From NCBI GenBank assembly GCA_947561395.2, contig OX387183.1, positions 56,465,915-56,529,914 on the forward strand: 64,000 nt of DNA, written 5' to 3'. Every line of letters begins with the position of its first letter. Within the stretch, counting starts at the first letter, position 1. The stretch comes from Buxus sempervirens. Taxonomy: Eukaryota; Streptophyta; Magnoliopsida; Buxales; Buxaceae. Both the position numbers and the translations under genes were made by a program. This document shows positions 12,428 through 23,077 of the stretch, one piece after another. A model generated the notes under the pieces. The model made no database searches. It was not told where the DNA came from and saw only the letters and a list, made by a program, of their open reading frames with translations.

Positions 12428-12435
12428 TATATATA
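12428..12435 (-). promoter_or_regulatory. TATA box of EXO70H copy 1
   Basis: TATATATA, read on the minus strand in the context GGTCTATATATACCCG, 182 bp upstream of the start codon. The same motif and context sit at 26604-26611 before copy 2, so the core promoter was duplicated along with the gene. Confidence 0.7.
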
Positions 12436-12599
12436 GACCAGAGCGAAGAAGCTGCAGCCTTGGAATTTGGATTGAAGTTAACTCGTTTGGACCCAGCTTC
12501 GTTGACTCCATACTTTTTTGTTTTTTTTGGTAACGTTCGTTGACTCCATACCCAGTATACGCGGTCATCTTCTTAGCATAATTGCGTGCCAAAAAAAAA

Positions 12600-13656
12600 A
12601 AAAAAAAACTGAAAAACAAATGAAGGAAAAGTTTTAGTTTAAGTTAAGGACGTAAACTAGAAGAATTTTCATTTTTCTTCTTCTTTTTAAATAAAACTTT
12701 TAGGCTTGAAAAAACTAGAGATTTCTCCCTGCACGTTTTCAAAATACTGAAAATAGCCATCACCTTGCTTTTGATTTTGTTAGTCATAACAAGAAGTGAT
12801 AGCTAAATGTTTTAACTAACTTCTATTGAATTTTTACAAATTTATACAATGTTACCTTTATAAAGTTAATTGCTTAAATTTATACCATATTGCCAAAAGC
12901 TTAAGCTGATAATAAGGGTGAACGTTACATATTTAATTATATTCCTGACTGTTGCGGGGTTTGACAAACCCTTAAACATACCCATAAGGGTTTACCCCAT
13001 AACAAACCCTGTCTCATAATCTTATTCGTAACCAGCTGCCTATAGGCATGACAGTGGCAGAGGTTGATCTAAACCTTAACATGATTATATATGCATACCA
13101 AACAATTTAACCAAGATTGTTTATTATACGCAAATCTGATTGTATTGAATTCCAAATCTCAATTTTCCATATTTATTTTAGTCCTGTTTTCCGGGCTCAT
13201 CAACGCTATTATATTTGCTTGGAGTCCAAGTCTGAATCCTCTATGCTTACGTTAATTAAAGAAGATCAACGCGTTCTCACATGAGCCATCATGATACAGG
13301 AGGAATACCAACAGAAGCTGCAAACGAGGGGCGGCCATGCACGTATCATTTGCAGTTTTCGAAGAACCTTCCTTTTCCATCGATCCTTTTCCTCCTCGTG
13401 TGCCTCGGACGCACGCGTATGCGATGATGATATAAGCCTTGAATTTCCCAGATTTGCGTGTCTTTATGTTGTCATCATCCCAAAATGGAAAACTGATTTA
13501 ATTTGTATAAATTGCATTCGTGGGCCTGCAGCTTTGTCGTCGTCTTCTTCTTCTCCTGTGTTCACACAGCTGCAGATTCCACTTCTTGAGCTTGTTCCCA
13601 CACAACTTTGTATTTAATTATACCGATCCTATTCTGCACGTTTCTTCTACGTTAAC
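12600..13656. other. AT-rich intergenic block shared by both duplication units
   Basis: Begins with an A-run near 12592-12608 and matches 29456-30340 in unit 2. A roughly 300-bp stretch (13288-13600) is especially well kept between units. Its open frame is broken by small indels in unit 2, so it is unlikely to be protein-coding. The match to unit 2 stops just after GCACGTTTC (about 13656). Confidence 0.55.
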
Positions 13657-14200
13657 TGGGTACTTGGGAGACCGAAATGCCGGCCCTAGGTTTGTACTCT
13701 TAGATTGATTGACGGATGTCACCAGGTCAAAAGCTGACAGGAAAGAGGCAAAATGATTAACAGAACATCGTTTTCATAAGAGGTTTCTTGGAAAAGATCT
13801 GAGGGTACAATCAGATTCGCTCCCTCACACAGCCGTTCAAATCCAGATGAGATCCTGTAGAGGCTCTATCTGCAGTCCGCAATAGAGCCTTTACGGGATC
13901 TTGCCATCTGTCCACTTAAAGTGGAGCCTTTCCGTTTGAGCAACTAACCGAAACGGCAATATATGCCTAACGGAAACGACCATCCGTTATTAAGACTGCG
14001 TCGTTTGAATCTCCGAAAATTTCAAAAATCCCGCGTTCGAGCCTCGTTAGATTGTAAATCAATAGACGACCCAGGCCATATCACAATCATCTCTCTCACT
14101 GCTCTCTCTCTCTCTCTCTACCCCTACCTCCCTCCCTCTCTCTCTCGTTGTTAGTCAACACAGAACAGAAGCCTCGAAGCTCTCATCTGTGCAAACATTC

Positions 14201-14830
14201 ATGGCTTTCTCAAGGGCTCTGTCCTCTTCTTTGGTTCTTGTAGTTCGTTCTTGAGCTTCTCAGAAGTTAAAGATGTCTTAGTTGGAGGCAAGAAAGACGC
14301 ATGGAAGATCCCATCCTCTCAAGTTGAGTCTCTAAATCGATGGGCCAAAGGAACTCGTTTCAAAATCTGCGATTCTCTTGGTAACTTGTCCATTCAATTC
14401 TCCAGACCTTTCCAAGCTTTTAAGCATCTGGGTTTTCTTTCTGTGCTTGTCTACCAGTCTTTAATTTGATTTTTTTTTTTCTTTTTCATGTTCTACAGTG
14501 TGGAAATATGATGCTCAGAAGGATTCAGTAATGGAAGTAACTAAGGAAGATTACGTGAGCTGCAACATAACAAGCCCAGTTGCAGAATACAAGGACGGGA
14601 ACACCAAGGTGAAGCTTGACCGATCAGGGCCATTCTATTTCACCAGTGGAGTCAAGGGTAATTGTGAGAAGGTCAGAAGCTGATTGTAGTTGTGTTATCA
14701 TCTCGACATTTCCGGTATTTCTCCGGCAGAATTTGATGATCCAGCAGTGGCTCAAACAAGCGGTGCTACAAGTTTCAGGGGCGGTTTGATAGTGGTGTTG
14801 AGAAGTTTGGTGGGGATGGCTTTCTTCTGA
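14201..14830 (+). pseudogene. early nodulin-like (phytocyanin) pseudogene, left arm
   Basis: Resembles early nodulin-like proteins: GPI-anchored extracellular plastocyanin-fold proteins that usually lack copper ligands. Exon 1 runs from ATG 14201 (signal peptide MAFSRALSSSLVLV) to 14380; intron 14381-14498 is GT-AG; exon 2 starts 14499. Recognisable blocks are DVLVGGKKDAWKIPSSQ, VWKYDAQKDSV, EDYVSCN and the DGNTKVKLDRSGPFYF motif. Two frameshifts break it: one at the end of the signal peptide (about 14245-14255, stop TGA at 14252) and one at the GNCEKG/QKLIVVV boundary (about 14670). Beyond the second, another frame still reads a Pro/Ala tail and a hydrophobic C-terminus that would be the GPI signal. 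Both defects also occur in the right arm. Confidence 0.85.
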
Positions 14831-15359
14831 AGGGGAGAGATGATACATGGAGAGCCTTTTTTTTTAGTTTGTGTTTTGGGCGATTCTTTCATTGATGGAG
14901 ATGAAAATGGGTTAAGAGGGATTCTTTGTAGCATTGACGTCAAATTACATCAGGAAACATGGATTTACTATGTTTGTTTTCAATTCTTTATTTTTTGTCT
15001 TCTTGGCTATTGCTTTTACATGTAGTTGATGAGATTATAATTCTGAAAGTTTTATTGCATAAACTTTCCTCATAAATATTTCAAGGGCATTTCTGCAGCA
15101 ATCAGGAATTTGGAGCAAATCCTTGAATACTGAATTCCTCTCACTATTGCATACAAAACAACCTCAGCAAACGGGTTTAACTTCAGAACAATTTCTTCAA
15201 TAATTGAGCAAATCTTTGAGTACTGAATTCACAAGATCCCAAGTTGGTTAAATCAGTGTAATGCAAGTGAAATGGAAAATAAGCATTCTAAGGCCGTGCA
15301 ACATATGCAACTGCTGCAGTTACGTTCTTCATTATAGTTAGACATATCCAGTAATAAGT

Positions 15360-15425
15360 TACCCAGAGAATTGCCGATATTGAAACGAGTTCCTTCAGCC
15401 GTTGCTGGCAATGTAAACAAAATAT
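15360..15425 (-). pseudogene. third early nodulin-like fragment in the palindrome spacer
   Basis: On the minus strand the spacer reads ATAEGTRFNIGNSL followed directly by GTAACTTATT, matching the end of exon 1 and its splice donor in the two flanking pseudogenes. It is more diverged than the arms are from each other, so it is an older or different paralog. Only about 60 bases are recognisable. Confidence 0.6.
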
Positions 15426-15649
15426 ATTTTCATCTTTAATCTCATCAATTACATGTAATGGGCCTAACGGCAAAAGCCAAGAAGACAAAAAAATAAAGAA
15501 TCGAAAACAAACATAGTAAATCCATGTTTCCCTCTTACCCCATTTTCATCTCCATCAATAAAAGAATCGCCCAAAACACAAACTAAAAAAAAAGCTCTCC
15601 ATATATCATCTCTCCCCTTCAGAAGAAAGCCATCCCCACCAAACTTCCC

Positions 15650-16261
15650 AACACCACTATCAAACCGCCCCTGAAACTTGTAGCATCGCTTGTTGGAGCC
15701 ACTGTTGGACCATCAAATTCTGCCGGAGAAGGTGCCGGAGAAATACCGGAAATGTCGAGATGATAACACAACTACAATCAGCTTCTGACCTTCTCACAAT
15801 TACCCTTGACTCCACTGGTGAAATATAATGGCCCTGATCGGTCAAGCTTCACCTTGGTGTTCCCGTCCTTGTATTCTGCAACTGGGCTTGTTATGTTGCA
15901 GCTCACGTAATCTTCCTTAGTTACTTCCATTACTGAATCCTTCTGAGCATCATATTTCCACACTGTAGAACATGAAAAAGAAAAAAAAAAAATCAAATTA
16001 AAGACTGGTAGACAAGCACAGAAAGAAAACCCAGATGCTTAAAAGCTTGGAAAGGTCTGGAGAATTGAATGGACAAGTTACTAAGAGAATTGCAGATTTT
16101 GAAACGAGTTCCTTTGGCCCATCGATTTAGAGACTCAACTTGAGAGGATGGGATCTTCCATGCGTCTTTCTTGCCTCCAACTAAGACATCTTTAACTTCT
16201 GAGAAGCTCAAGAACGAACTACAAGAACCAAAGAAGAGGACAGAGCCCTTGAGAAAGCCAT
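15650..16261 (-). pseudogene. early nodulin-like pseudogene, right arm
   Basis: Reverse-complement partner of the 14201-14830 pseudogene. ATG at 16261, signal peptide to about 16210, exon 1 to about 16082, intron, exon 2 from 15962. It shares both frameshifts of the left copy. Private changes include a substitution just before the intron (CTTA instead of CTTG before GT) and a few amino-acid differences. Since the defects are shared, the gene was dead before the inverted duplication, or gene conversion has since spread them. Confidence 0.85.
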
Positions 16262-16679
16262 GAATGTTTGCACAGATGAGAGCTTCGAGGCTTCTGTTCT
16301 GTGTTGACTAACAATGAGAGAGAGAGGGAGGGAGGTAGGGGTAGAGAGAGAGAGAGAGAGAGCAGTGAGAGAGATGATTGTGATATGGCCTGGGTCGTCT
16401 ATTGATTTACAATCGAACGAGGCTCGAACGCGGGATTTTTGAAATTTTCGGAGATTCAAACGACGCAGTCTTAATAACGGATGGTCGTTTCCGTTAGGCA
16501 TCTATTGCCGTTTCGGTTAGTTGCTCAAACGGAAAGGCTCCACTTTAAGGACAGATGGCAAGATCCCGTAAAGGCTCTATTGCGGACTGCAGATAGAGCC
16601 TCTACAGGATCCCATCTGGTTCAAATCCCTTGGTCTAAGCACTTGGTATGGACTAATCAAAGCAAAAGTTAAAAAATAT

Positions 16680-17004
16680 ATATATATTTTAAGGGACACT
16701 TGTATAATGGACGGTCTCTATTACGACCCATTTGGCGTCTCTCATCTCGTCATAGACTCACAATGACCATGAACAAATATTGCTGTGGTGTTCCATGACG
16801 TAAAAAAAGCAATCAACAATATCAGCCTTAATTTGAAAAGCAATCATCATATCATATAAGCGGTTGCAGAGAATGAAGACCAGAACAAAATTTTAAATTC
16901 CCATTTGTTTTATTAAGAATCTAAATAAACTTAGGCTATGTTTGGGATTGCTTAATTAAACAGTTATGTCAACTTATGGCTTATTATAGTAATTGTTTTT
17001 GTTA
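16680..17004. other. unit-1-specific spacer, nothing recognised
   Basis: Sequence between the palindrome and the point (about 17005) where homology to unit 2 (about 30515) resumes. It starts with a short (TA)n run and has no gene or transposon end that I can recognise. Confidence 0.4.
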
Positions 17005-17071
17005 ACCATATATATAGCCTCCAATATGTATATCCTGATTGAACTTAGCTCTTTACAACAATATTCCAAGT

Positions 17072-17364
17072 TTTTTTTTGGGTAAAAAGGATAATAGATT
17101 CCATTAAATTCTAACAATGCATACATAAGTTTGCCTTCTCAGTTCATCGAATAAAATTAGAGATAAGAACAAAGGAGGCTTAGTTATCCATACACAAGAA
17201 TAAGAATCTAAAGCATAGTTAGAAAGTATATCTGCAATCTTGTTCCCCTCCCTGAAGGTGTGAGAGTCGTCAGCCGAAACAAATCCCAAAGAAAGAGCTC
17301 TAATTTCAGAGATAATGGCAGTTAAATACCAGGGGCAATCTGCATTGTCCTTTTCCAGGTTGCA
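17072..17364 (-). mobile_element. 5'-truncated LINE tail with RNase H end
   Basis: On the minus strand this reads the end of a LINE RNase H domain (TFREGNKIADILSNYALDS, then a WxxKPPLFL block) followed by a stop and an A-run, seen as T's at 17072-17080. Unit 2 is uninterrupted here: CAATATTCCAAG joins directly to GTTGTAATA. Flanks TTCCAAG and TTCCAGG are a plausible 7-bp target duplication. The insertion therefore postdates the segmental duplication. Confidence 0.75.
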
Positions 17365-18626
17365 GTAATAGACTAATCAAATTAATTAAGAGTAAAAAAG
17401 GAACACAAATATCGATGGTCTCTCCTATGACCCTCTGGGGCTCTAGCTATAACCTCATCATAATGACTACATGAATTTGGACTTCTCTTTGGCAAGATAC
17501 ATATATAGAGCAACAAAATTCTGAATTTGGACCCCTTTTCCTGATCAGCAACGTCAAGCTTCATCAGATCATCAATAATTTCTGCCATGTTTACATGATA
17601 TTTTGATCTAGCTAGGGTTACTCGTCAAACAGACGACGTAAGATCCATGTGTATATCATGCAAATTGTTTGACATTTTGCCGCAGCTCCCACCCTTTAAC
17701 CACTTGAACCTTTCTTGTCAATTAAGAGTAACAACCTTTGAATTGCTCGTTTGATTAATTGAATTTATCATCATATCGTCTATATGATGAACTTCAGTTT
17801 CCTTGAAAATTAGTGACTAAATCATACGTTGCATTGACAATGGCACCTGTCAAAATATATATTGAGATCGAAGTTCTCGTGTGTAACGTGTGCATCCCCA
17901 TTCTATGCTTGAAAAATGTTACACTCAACAGACACCGACAATTTAAAATAGGAAGCCAAAAATTTCCATTATTCGATTAAACATGACAGGATTGGATCCT
18001 ATAGCCCGTAGGACTTTAATCCAAGGATAGGTAGGATAAAAGTTGTTTATATTAACAATCCAAACAAACTTGAATCAAAATGGGAATGGAAAGTTTTACG
18101 TGCCTAATCATTGCTTCCAAAGCCTCAAGACTTATAGAGAATTCATTAGTTGAATACTTAACATCTAGGACCCTAATAGAAAGATTGTCAATTACCAAAC
18201 GTAAAATTATTGAATAACGATACCTGATTACAACGCAAAGCATCTTATGATTACTTTGTACATCAGTACAATTTGAGAAAATGCTTGCTTTAATGAGAAA
18301 CCCATGACTTTATTGTACGATTTGACTTTCTTGTACGATTTGATGAGAAACCCATGACTTTATTACATAAAATTTGCTATCTAACATTTTACTTTCCCTT
18401 TTTTCCTTCTAAAGAAAAGTGTCATATCATCCACAAAGAGTAATTAATACGTAAATGGAGGCCACAAATTGCTTTCCGTAGAACTCAATTTAATTACTTA
18501 TGAGGTTGACATGCTCGCACTTTTCTCCTTTAATCATTTGCATGCCGTTTCCTCTTTTACTCATCTATATAATTTAAAAGAGATGTTTCCACGTTAAGCA
18601 TCGATAGTCTTCTTTTCTTGTTGTAA
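17365..18626. other. duplicated intergenic block, no gene seen
   Basis: Matches unit 2 (30786 onward). 17365-18240 runs in the same orientation as unit 2, while 18250-18575 is in inverted orientation relative to 31478-31798. It contains a short local direct repeat (CGATTTGATGAGAAACCCATGA-like) at 18290-18360. Open frames are short and not conserved. Confidence 0.5.
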
Positions 18627-19193
18627 GGCTGTGTTTGGAACCTTAGATTTATGGAGAAAAGAAAAGAAAATACTAAAATTTTTTTTTATACTTGTTTGGT
18701 TTTAATAAAGGAAAATGAGATTTTCTCTCCAAATTTTCTCTTAAAAAATATAGGAATTTTGAAGGAAAAAAAAATTCACCATCACTTGTACTATTCACAC
18801 TACCCACCACTAATACCATCCACCACCACCACCATAACCTACCATCAATACCACTCACCATTGCCCGCTACCACCGCCACCCACCATTGCCTGCCACCAC
18901 CAACTGCTGAACACAACTACCACCACCAACCGCCTACCACCACCCACCACCACCACCATCATCACTACCGCCGTCGCTATCACCCCACCAACCCTACCAG
19001 TACCTGCCCACTCTCACTCGCCCACCACCCCAATCCATCATCTTACTAAATTATATTTTTCTTTTCTTCTCATTTCTCATCTCATACAAACATTGGAAAA
19101 GAAAAGAAAATCAGTATTTTTTTTTCTTTTCTCTTCTTTTTTTTTTTAACTTTTTTTTCTTTTCTCCCCAAATCCAAGGATCATAACACAGCC
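18627..19193. mobile_element. Harbinger/Tourist-type MITE with CCACCA-rich core
   Basis: 567 bp. Ends are GGCTGTGTTTGGAACCTTAG and the reverse complement of GGCTGTGTTATGATCCTTGG, continuing as A/G-rich inverted repeats (GGAGAAAAGAAAA). It is flanked by 3-bp TAA (18624-18626 and 19194-19196), the TWA target duplication of PIF/Harbinger elements. The interior 18820-18985 is a CCACCA-type triplet repeat, which creates a spurious His/Pro-rich frame. Confidence 0.8.
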
Positions 19194-20138
19194 TAAATGT
19201 AGGGAGATTATTCTTGTTGAAAACTCTACGTACGCATCATATGTTCCATATGATGAAATCTCTCTTAAAGTACACAAATGAATGCACAACAAAAAGCGCA
19301 GAGGACGTGATCCAGATTTTCGTTGGTGTGAAACAAATTCTAAACAAATGAGAAACATTAGTTATAGCATATTTACACGTTTTTTCTATCTTGTAGAAAA
19401 TTTTCTACAATACCAGAAAGAGTTTTTCTCGACCATACCCAAAAATCCTAAATCACCTATTGGTGAAAACATTATTTTCTACTGCATTGGATCCTTCTCT
19501 ATGAAAGAGATTGTGCAACGTGGAGAATCTTATGGTTAAGAATTTTTAATTATAACTGCAAACATTTTTTCTTGTAGAATATTGTAGAGGATTCCAGCTT
19601 ATAACTCGTGGGTTAATATCTACTACGCTTTCCATCTGCATTACTTCCGCCATTGTGACTAAGATGCTGTTACGTGAAGCGAGTTGAGGTTATTTTAAGA
19701 AGTTTTTCTTATTGAAAAAACACTAACCATTAAAAGATCCGCATGGCAGAACATTTCTCACAATGACGAATGGAGGACCAAATGGAGAGGAAAAAGAGCA
19801 TAGGCTTTCAACCCATAACTCGTAATGGTATGTTTGGTAGTTTCTGATTACCAAAAAAAAAAAAAAATGTTTCGTAGTTTCTGCTTTTGAAAAAAGAAAA
19901 ATGTTGTTAGTTTTGACTTTTGAGTCTTGACAACGAGTCGGAAAGAGATATCGGTGCTTTTTGTGAGCTGAAAAAGGGACCGATTTCCTCTACGGTGTCG
20001 TTTCCTACGGCGCTTTTACGACATGCCCAAGGAAACGACGCGTGGAGATTTCGGTCCTTCTAATCATGGGTTGTGACTTTAGCAACGGATGTTATACGTT
20101 TAAAATATCTTTAAAAATTCAAAAAATCATAATGGAGC

Positions 20139-20567
20139 ATGATGAGACTTGTAACCGAGCATAGTAGGACTTGTAATCAAGCATGGTGGGACTTGTAACA
20201 AGGCATGGTAAGACTTGTAACTAGGTATGGTAGGGCTTGTAACGGGACATGGTGGAACTTGTAACGGAGCATGGTAGGATTTGTAACGGGGCATGGTGGG
20301 ATTTGTAACTAGGCATGGTAGGACTTATAACGGGGCATGGTGGGACTTGTAACAGGGCATGGTAGGACTTGTAATCAGGAATTATAGGACTTGTAACAAG
20401 GCATGGTAAGACTTGTAACCAGGCATGATGGGACTTGTAACGGGGCATGGTGGGACTTGTAACTAAGCATTGTAGGACTTGTAACCAGGCATGGTGAGAC
20501 TTGTAACCGCACATGGTAAGACTTGTCATAAGGCATGGTGGGACTTGTAACCAGACATGGTAGGAAA
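20139..20567 (+). repeat. 22-bp minisatellite, forward array (about 19 units)
   Basis: Nineteen near-exact 22-bp units of the form ATGGTGGGACTTGTAACCAG+GC, with variation mainly at the GG/AA dinucleotide and in the last six bases. The period is constant with no spacers, so this is a tandem array and not CRISPR-like. Confidence 0.95.
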
Positions 20568-20596
20568 CTACGCGTGGATTATAATGGGGATTTTGG

Positions 20597-20795
20597 TTAC
20601 AAGTCTTACTATGCCCGATTACAAGTCTCACCATGCCCATTACAAGTCCTACCATGCCCGTTACAAGTCCCACAATGCCCGGTTACAAGTCCTACCATGC
20701 CCGTTACAAGTCCCACTATGCCCCGTTACAAGTCCTACCATGCCAGGTTACAAGTCCTACTATACCTGGTTACAAATCCCACTATGCCTCGATAC
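20597..20795 (-). repeat. 22-bp minisatellite, reverse array (about 9 units)
   Basis: Nine units of TTACAAGTCCTACCATGCCC(G), 21-22 bp each, the reverse complement of the array at 20139-20567. About 30 bases (containing CTACGCGTGG) separate the two, so a transcript of the region could fold into a stem of roughly 200 bp. Confidence 0.95.
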
Positions 20796-21293
20796 GTTCA
20801 AAAGACACGTGGATACTTTGGTACAAATCAATTTCCAAATTAATACAATTATTATTATTTTTTTATAGTACAGATTAATACAATTCTATTTTCTGTTTTT
20901 TCCACACACAAAATAATAATAATTGTGAGATGCAGGTACACATTTCAAGAGACACGTGGGTTGTTTACCCAAAAATAAAAAAAAAAGACACGTGGGCTTA
21001 TTGTTGATCTGCGGTGCTTTTTTTGCTTAAAAAACAAAAAAGGGAATATGATGACTAACGGCAAAAAAACAAAAATGAACGGAAGAGGATCTCTCGTGTG
21101 TATTATCTTTTGTGAAAAAAAATCATTCAATGAATGTCCACGCGTTGTTTCCTTATACACGCGGTAAAAGCGTTGTAGGAAACAACGCCGTAGAGGAAAT
21201 GTGTTCCTGAAAAAGGTTTTCTTTACGTGTGGATGGATGGTATGCCGCAAGTCGCAATCGCCGGCTCCCTCGGTTTCCGCTGAGGGGGAAATG

Positions 21294-21498
21294 GGTTTTT
21301 ATTGTTACAATTTTTAAAATAATTAAGATTCAGTCGTCAAATTCTTGATAATTAAGATTTAGTGTCACTTATTTGAAATAATTGAAAAGAAATAAAATAA
21401 TACTGATTCTCAATTATGTTAAAACCATTAACACTAAATCTCAATTCTCAAAATTGGGCGACTGAAACTGAATTATTTAAAAAGTGACACTAAAAACC
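21294..21498. mobile_element. small MITE with imperfect TIRs
   Basis: About 205 bp beginning GGGTTTTTATTGTTACA and ending TGACACTAAAAACC. The outer 45-50 bases pair imperfectly, including CAGTCGTC against GGCGACTG. Unit 2 runs from GCTCCCTCGCTTTC straight into TGCTGACGTACG, without this segment. The target duplication is unclear. Confidence 0.6.
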
Positions 21499-21510
21499 AG
21501 ATTCCCCGCT

Positions 21511-21825
21511 GCTGACGTACGCCGTGAAACCACTTCAGCCCATTACCGTGGAACTTCCTCCCTCACTTTCTGTTGACGTACGCCATGAAACCACTTCAGC
21601 CCATTGCCATGGAACTTCCTCCCTCACTTTCTGTTGACGTACACCAACTAACGTACGTCGTGAAACCACTTCAGCCCATTGCCGTGCAACTTCCTCCCTC
21701 ACTTTCTGCTGACGTACGCCGTAAAACCACTTCAGCCCATTGTCATGGAGCTTCTTCCCTCACTTTCTACTGACGTACGCTGTGAAATCGCTTCAGCCCA
21801 TTGCCGTGGAACTTCCTCCGCAGTT
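21511..21825 (+). repeat. about 61-bp tandem repeat, five copies
   Basis: Units start TGACGTACGCCGTGAAACCA and continue with CTTCAGCCCATT and CTTCCTCCCTCACTTTCT at about 21512, 21572, 21634, 21709 and 21769. The third is lengthened by a short partial repeat. Unit 2 has only three copies (31925-32110). The open frames across this array are products of the repeat. Confidence 0.88.
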
Positions 21826-22329
21826 CCGGGAAGTAGGAGCCGACCACGGGAAATACGGGTTTATAAAGGGTAACTGACGGGAAAATAAAAAATGGGTAGG
21901 AGTTATGATTCGAGCAAGTCAAAAGAGAGAAGGAGAAGGTGTATTTATGTTTTTTTATTATCTACGTTGTCCGGCCCAGTCTTTCGGCTTTCTCAAGTGT
22001 TGAAATAATGCACGAGGAGGACCGCCGTGCGTCTGGCGACCAACCGACGGCGATGCAAAATGAAGACTTGAGGGGTCAGTATTTATGGAACATTTGTTTT
22101 TTTCGGCGATGAAAATTTGAATTTCTTTGCCGTTGGTGTTGTAATCAATTTGACCACCAGATGTGAAACCTCAAAGTGTGAACTGCGATTAGAAAAGCAG
22201 GTTCCTTCCTGCATGAAGTAAACACTTGCATCGCCCTTTTACCTCAACCGAGCATGTGTATATTAGCTGCAGCAACTCAATAAATGGTCAAACATGCCTT
22301 TGAAAAAGTGTCAATCATGTGTATATCCC

Positions 22330-22560
22330 TTGGTTAAGCTTTTGGTAGGAATGATGCTTTATATGATATGTTAAACTAAAGCCGAAGTCCTGGGTTCAAA
22401 CCTCTGCTCCACCCGTTGAAACAATAATTTCATGTGCAAGGCCTCTCTAAAATAGATTTGAGTCTAACCCACACGTTATCAGGGGAGTATTAGAAATATA
22501 ATTAAATATATAAAATTCACTCCGATTATCAGCTTAAGCTTTAGTTAGAATTGGTGTTCA
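22330..22560 (+). repeat. dispersed repeat with tRNA-like B-box
   Basis: Contains CCTGGGTTCAAACCTCTG (B-box-like GGTTCAAACC) followed by TAGATTTGAGTC and TTAGAAATATAATTAAATAT. A diverged copy lies at 32590-32830 in unit 2, so it predates the duplication. The arrangement recalls common plant SINE or LTR-derived repeats; the family is not determined. Confidence 0.45.
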
Positions 22561-22879
22561 TAGATATATATATATATATATACATGCTTCACCAATAGAA
22601 TAGCCAATGAAACATGAAATCGCTCCGACTGATATTCATGTACTCTAAACATGATTGAGAGAACCCATCCAAGCTACAACTTATTCATGGGAATCTTATT
22701 AATTAAGCATATTCATTTGAGATCAATAGTATTAAAAATGGCAAGTATTTAGTTGTGTTTAATACACAAGGTTTCAGCATGTGTATTTTAGTAGACTTTG
22801 TCAATTGTCAGATACAAAAGGTCGGCTATGGCAAGAGACCCGTGAGCATGAACGCACGTCTGTTTGACTTTTCCCATTT

Positions 22880-22881
<2 letters not shown>

Positions 22882-22961
<80 letters not shown>
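22882..22961. repeat. (AT)40 microsatellite
   Basis: Uninterrupted AT dinucleotide run of 80 bp. It sits in a roughly 300-bp stretch (22688-22990) that is missing from unit 2 at the CTTATTCAGCAAATGAAA junction (about 32977). The Ile-Tyr repeat frames here are spurious. Confidence 0.97.
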
Positions 22962-22964
<3 letters not shown>

Positions 22965-23077
22965 ACGGTTTAGGATATTTACGAACCAAAATCTCAGCAA
23001 ATGAAATTGTCAAACCTAAAAGCTTGAATAATAACACCTCGTGGAGTGACAAAAGAACACAGGACTTCTCTCTCAAA

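Larger units (their letters stand above)
13838..16625. repeat. 2.8-kb inverted duplication (near-palindrome)
   Basis: Left arm about 13838-15040 is closely repeated in reverse complement at about 15445-16625, leaving a spacer of about 0.4 kb. Each arm contains a complete early nodulin-like pseudogene, its CT-rich 5' leader and 3' flank, so the two face each other tail to tail. The outer end of each arm is a hairpin of about 50 bp (13848-13897 and 16564-16613) built on GAGGCTCTATCTGCAG. The arms differ by few substitutions and some small indels, for example about 20 extra bases in the left arm near 14930-14950. Unit 2 lacks the whole structure. Confidence 0.92.
19978..21207. mobile_element. 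non-autonomous MULE carrying inverted minisatellites
   Basis: About 1.23 kb with terminal inverted repeats of about 44 bp (inner part ATTTCCTCTACGG...GCTTTTAC, recurring inverted at the right end) and 9-bp flanking repeats TGAAAAAGG (19969-19977 and 21208-21216). The matching site in unit 2 (about 31850) reads GGGCTGAAAAA...AGGTTTTCTT without the element, a direct empty site. The interior is almost wholly two opposed 22-bp arrays plus repeats of the AGACACGTGG motif. No transposase was seen. Confidence 0.85.

Noticed and set aside
13291-13617. 108-residue frame in a block conserved between duplication units
   Set aside because: Indels in the unit 2 copy break the frame, so conservation reflects recent duplication and not coding selection.
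18651-19049. 132-residue His/Pro/Thr-rich open frame
   Set aside because: Generated by CCACCA repeats inside a Harbinger-type MITE.
20139-20795. CRISPR-like regular repeats
   Set aside because: Units are contiguous without unique spacers, vary in sequence and lie in a MULE in a plant genome; this is a minisatellite.
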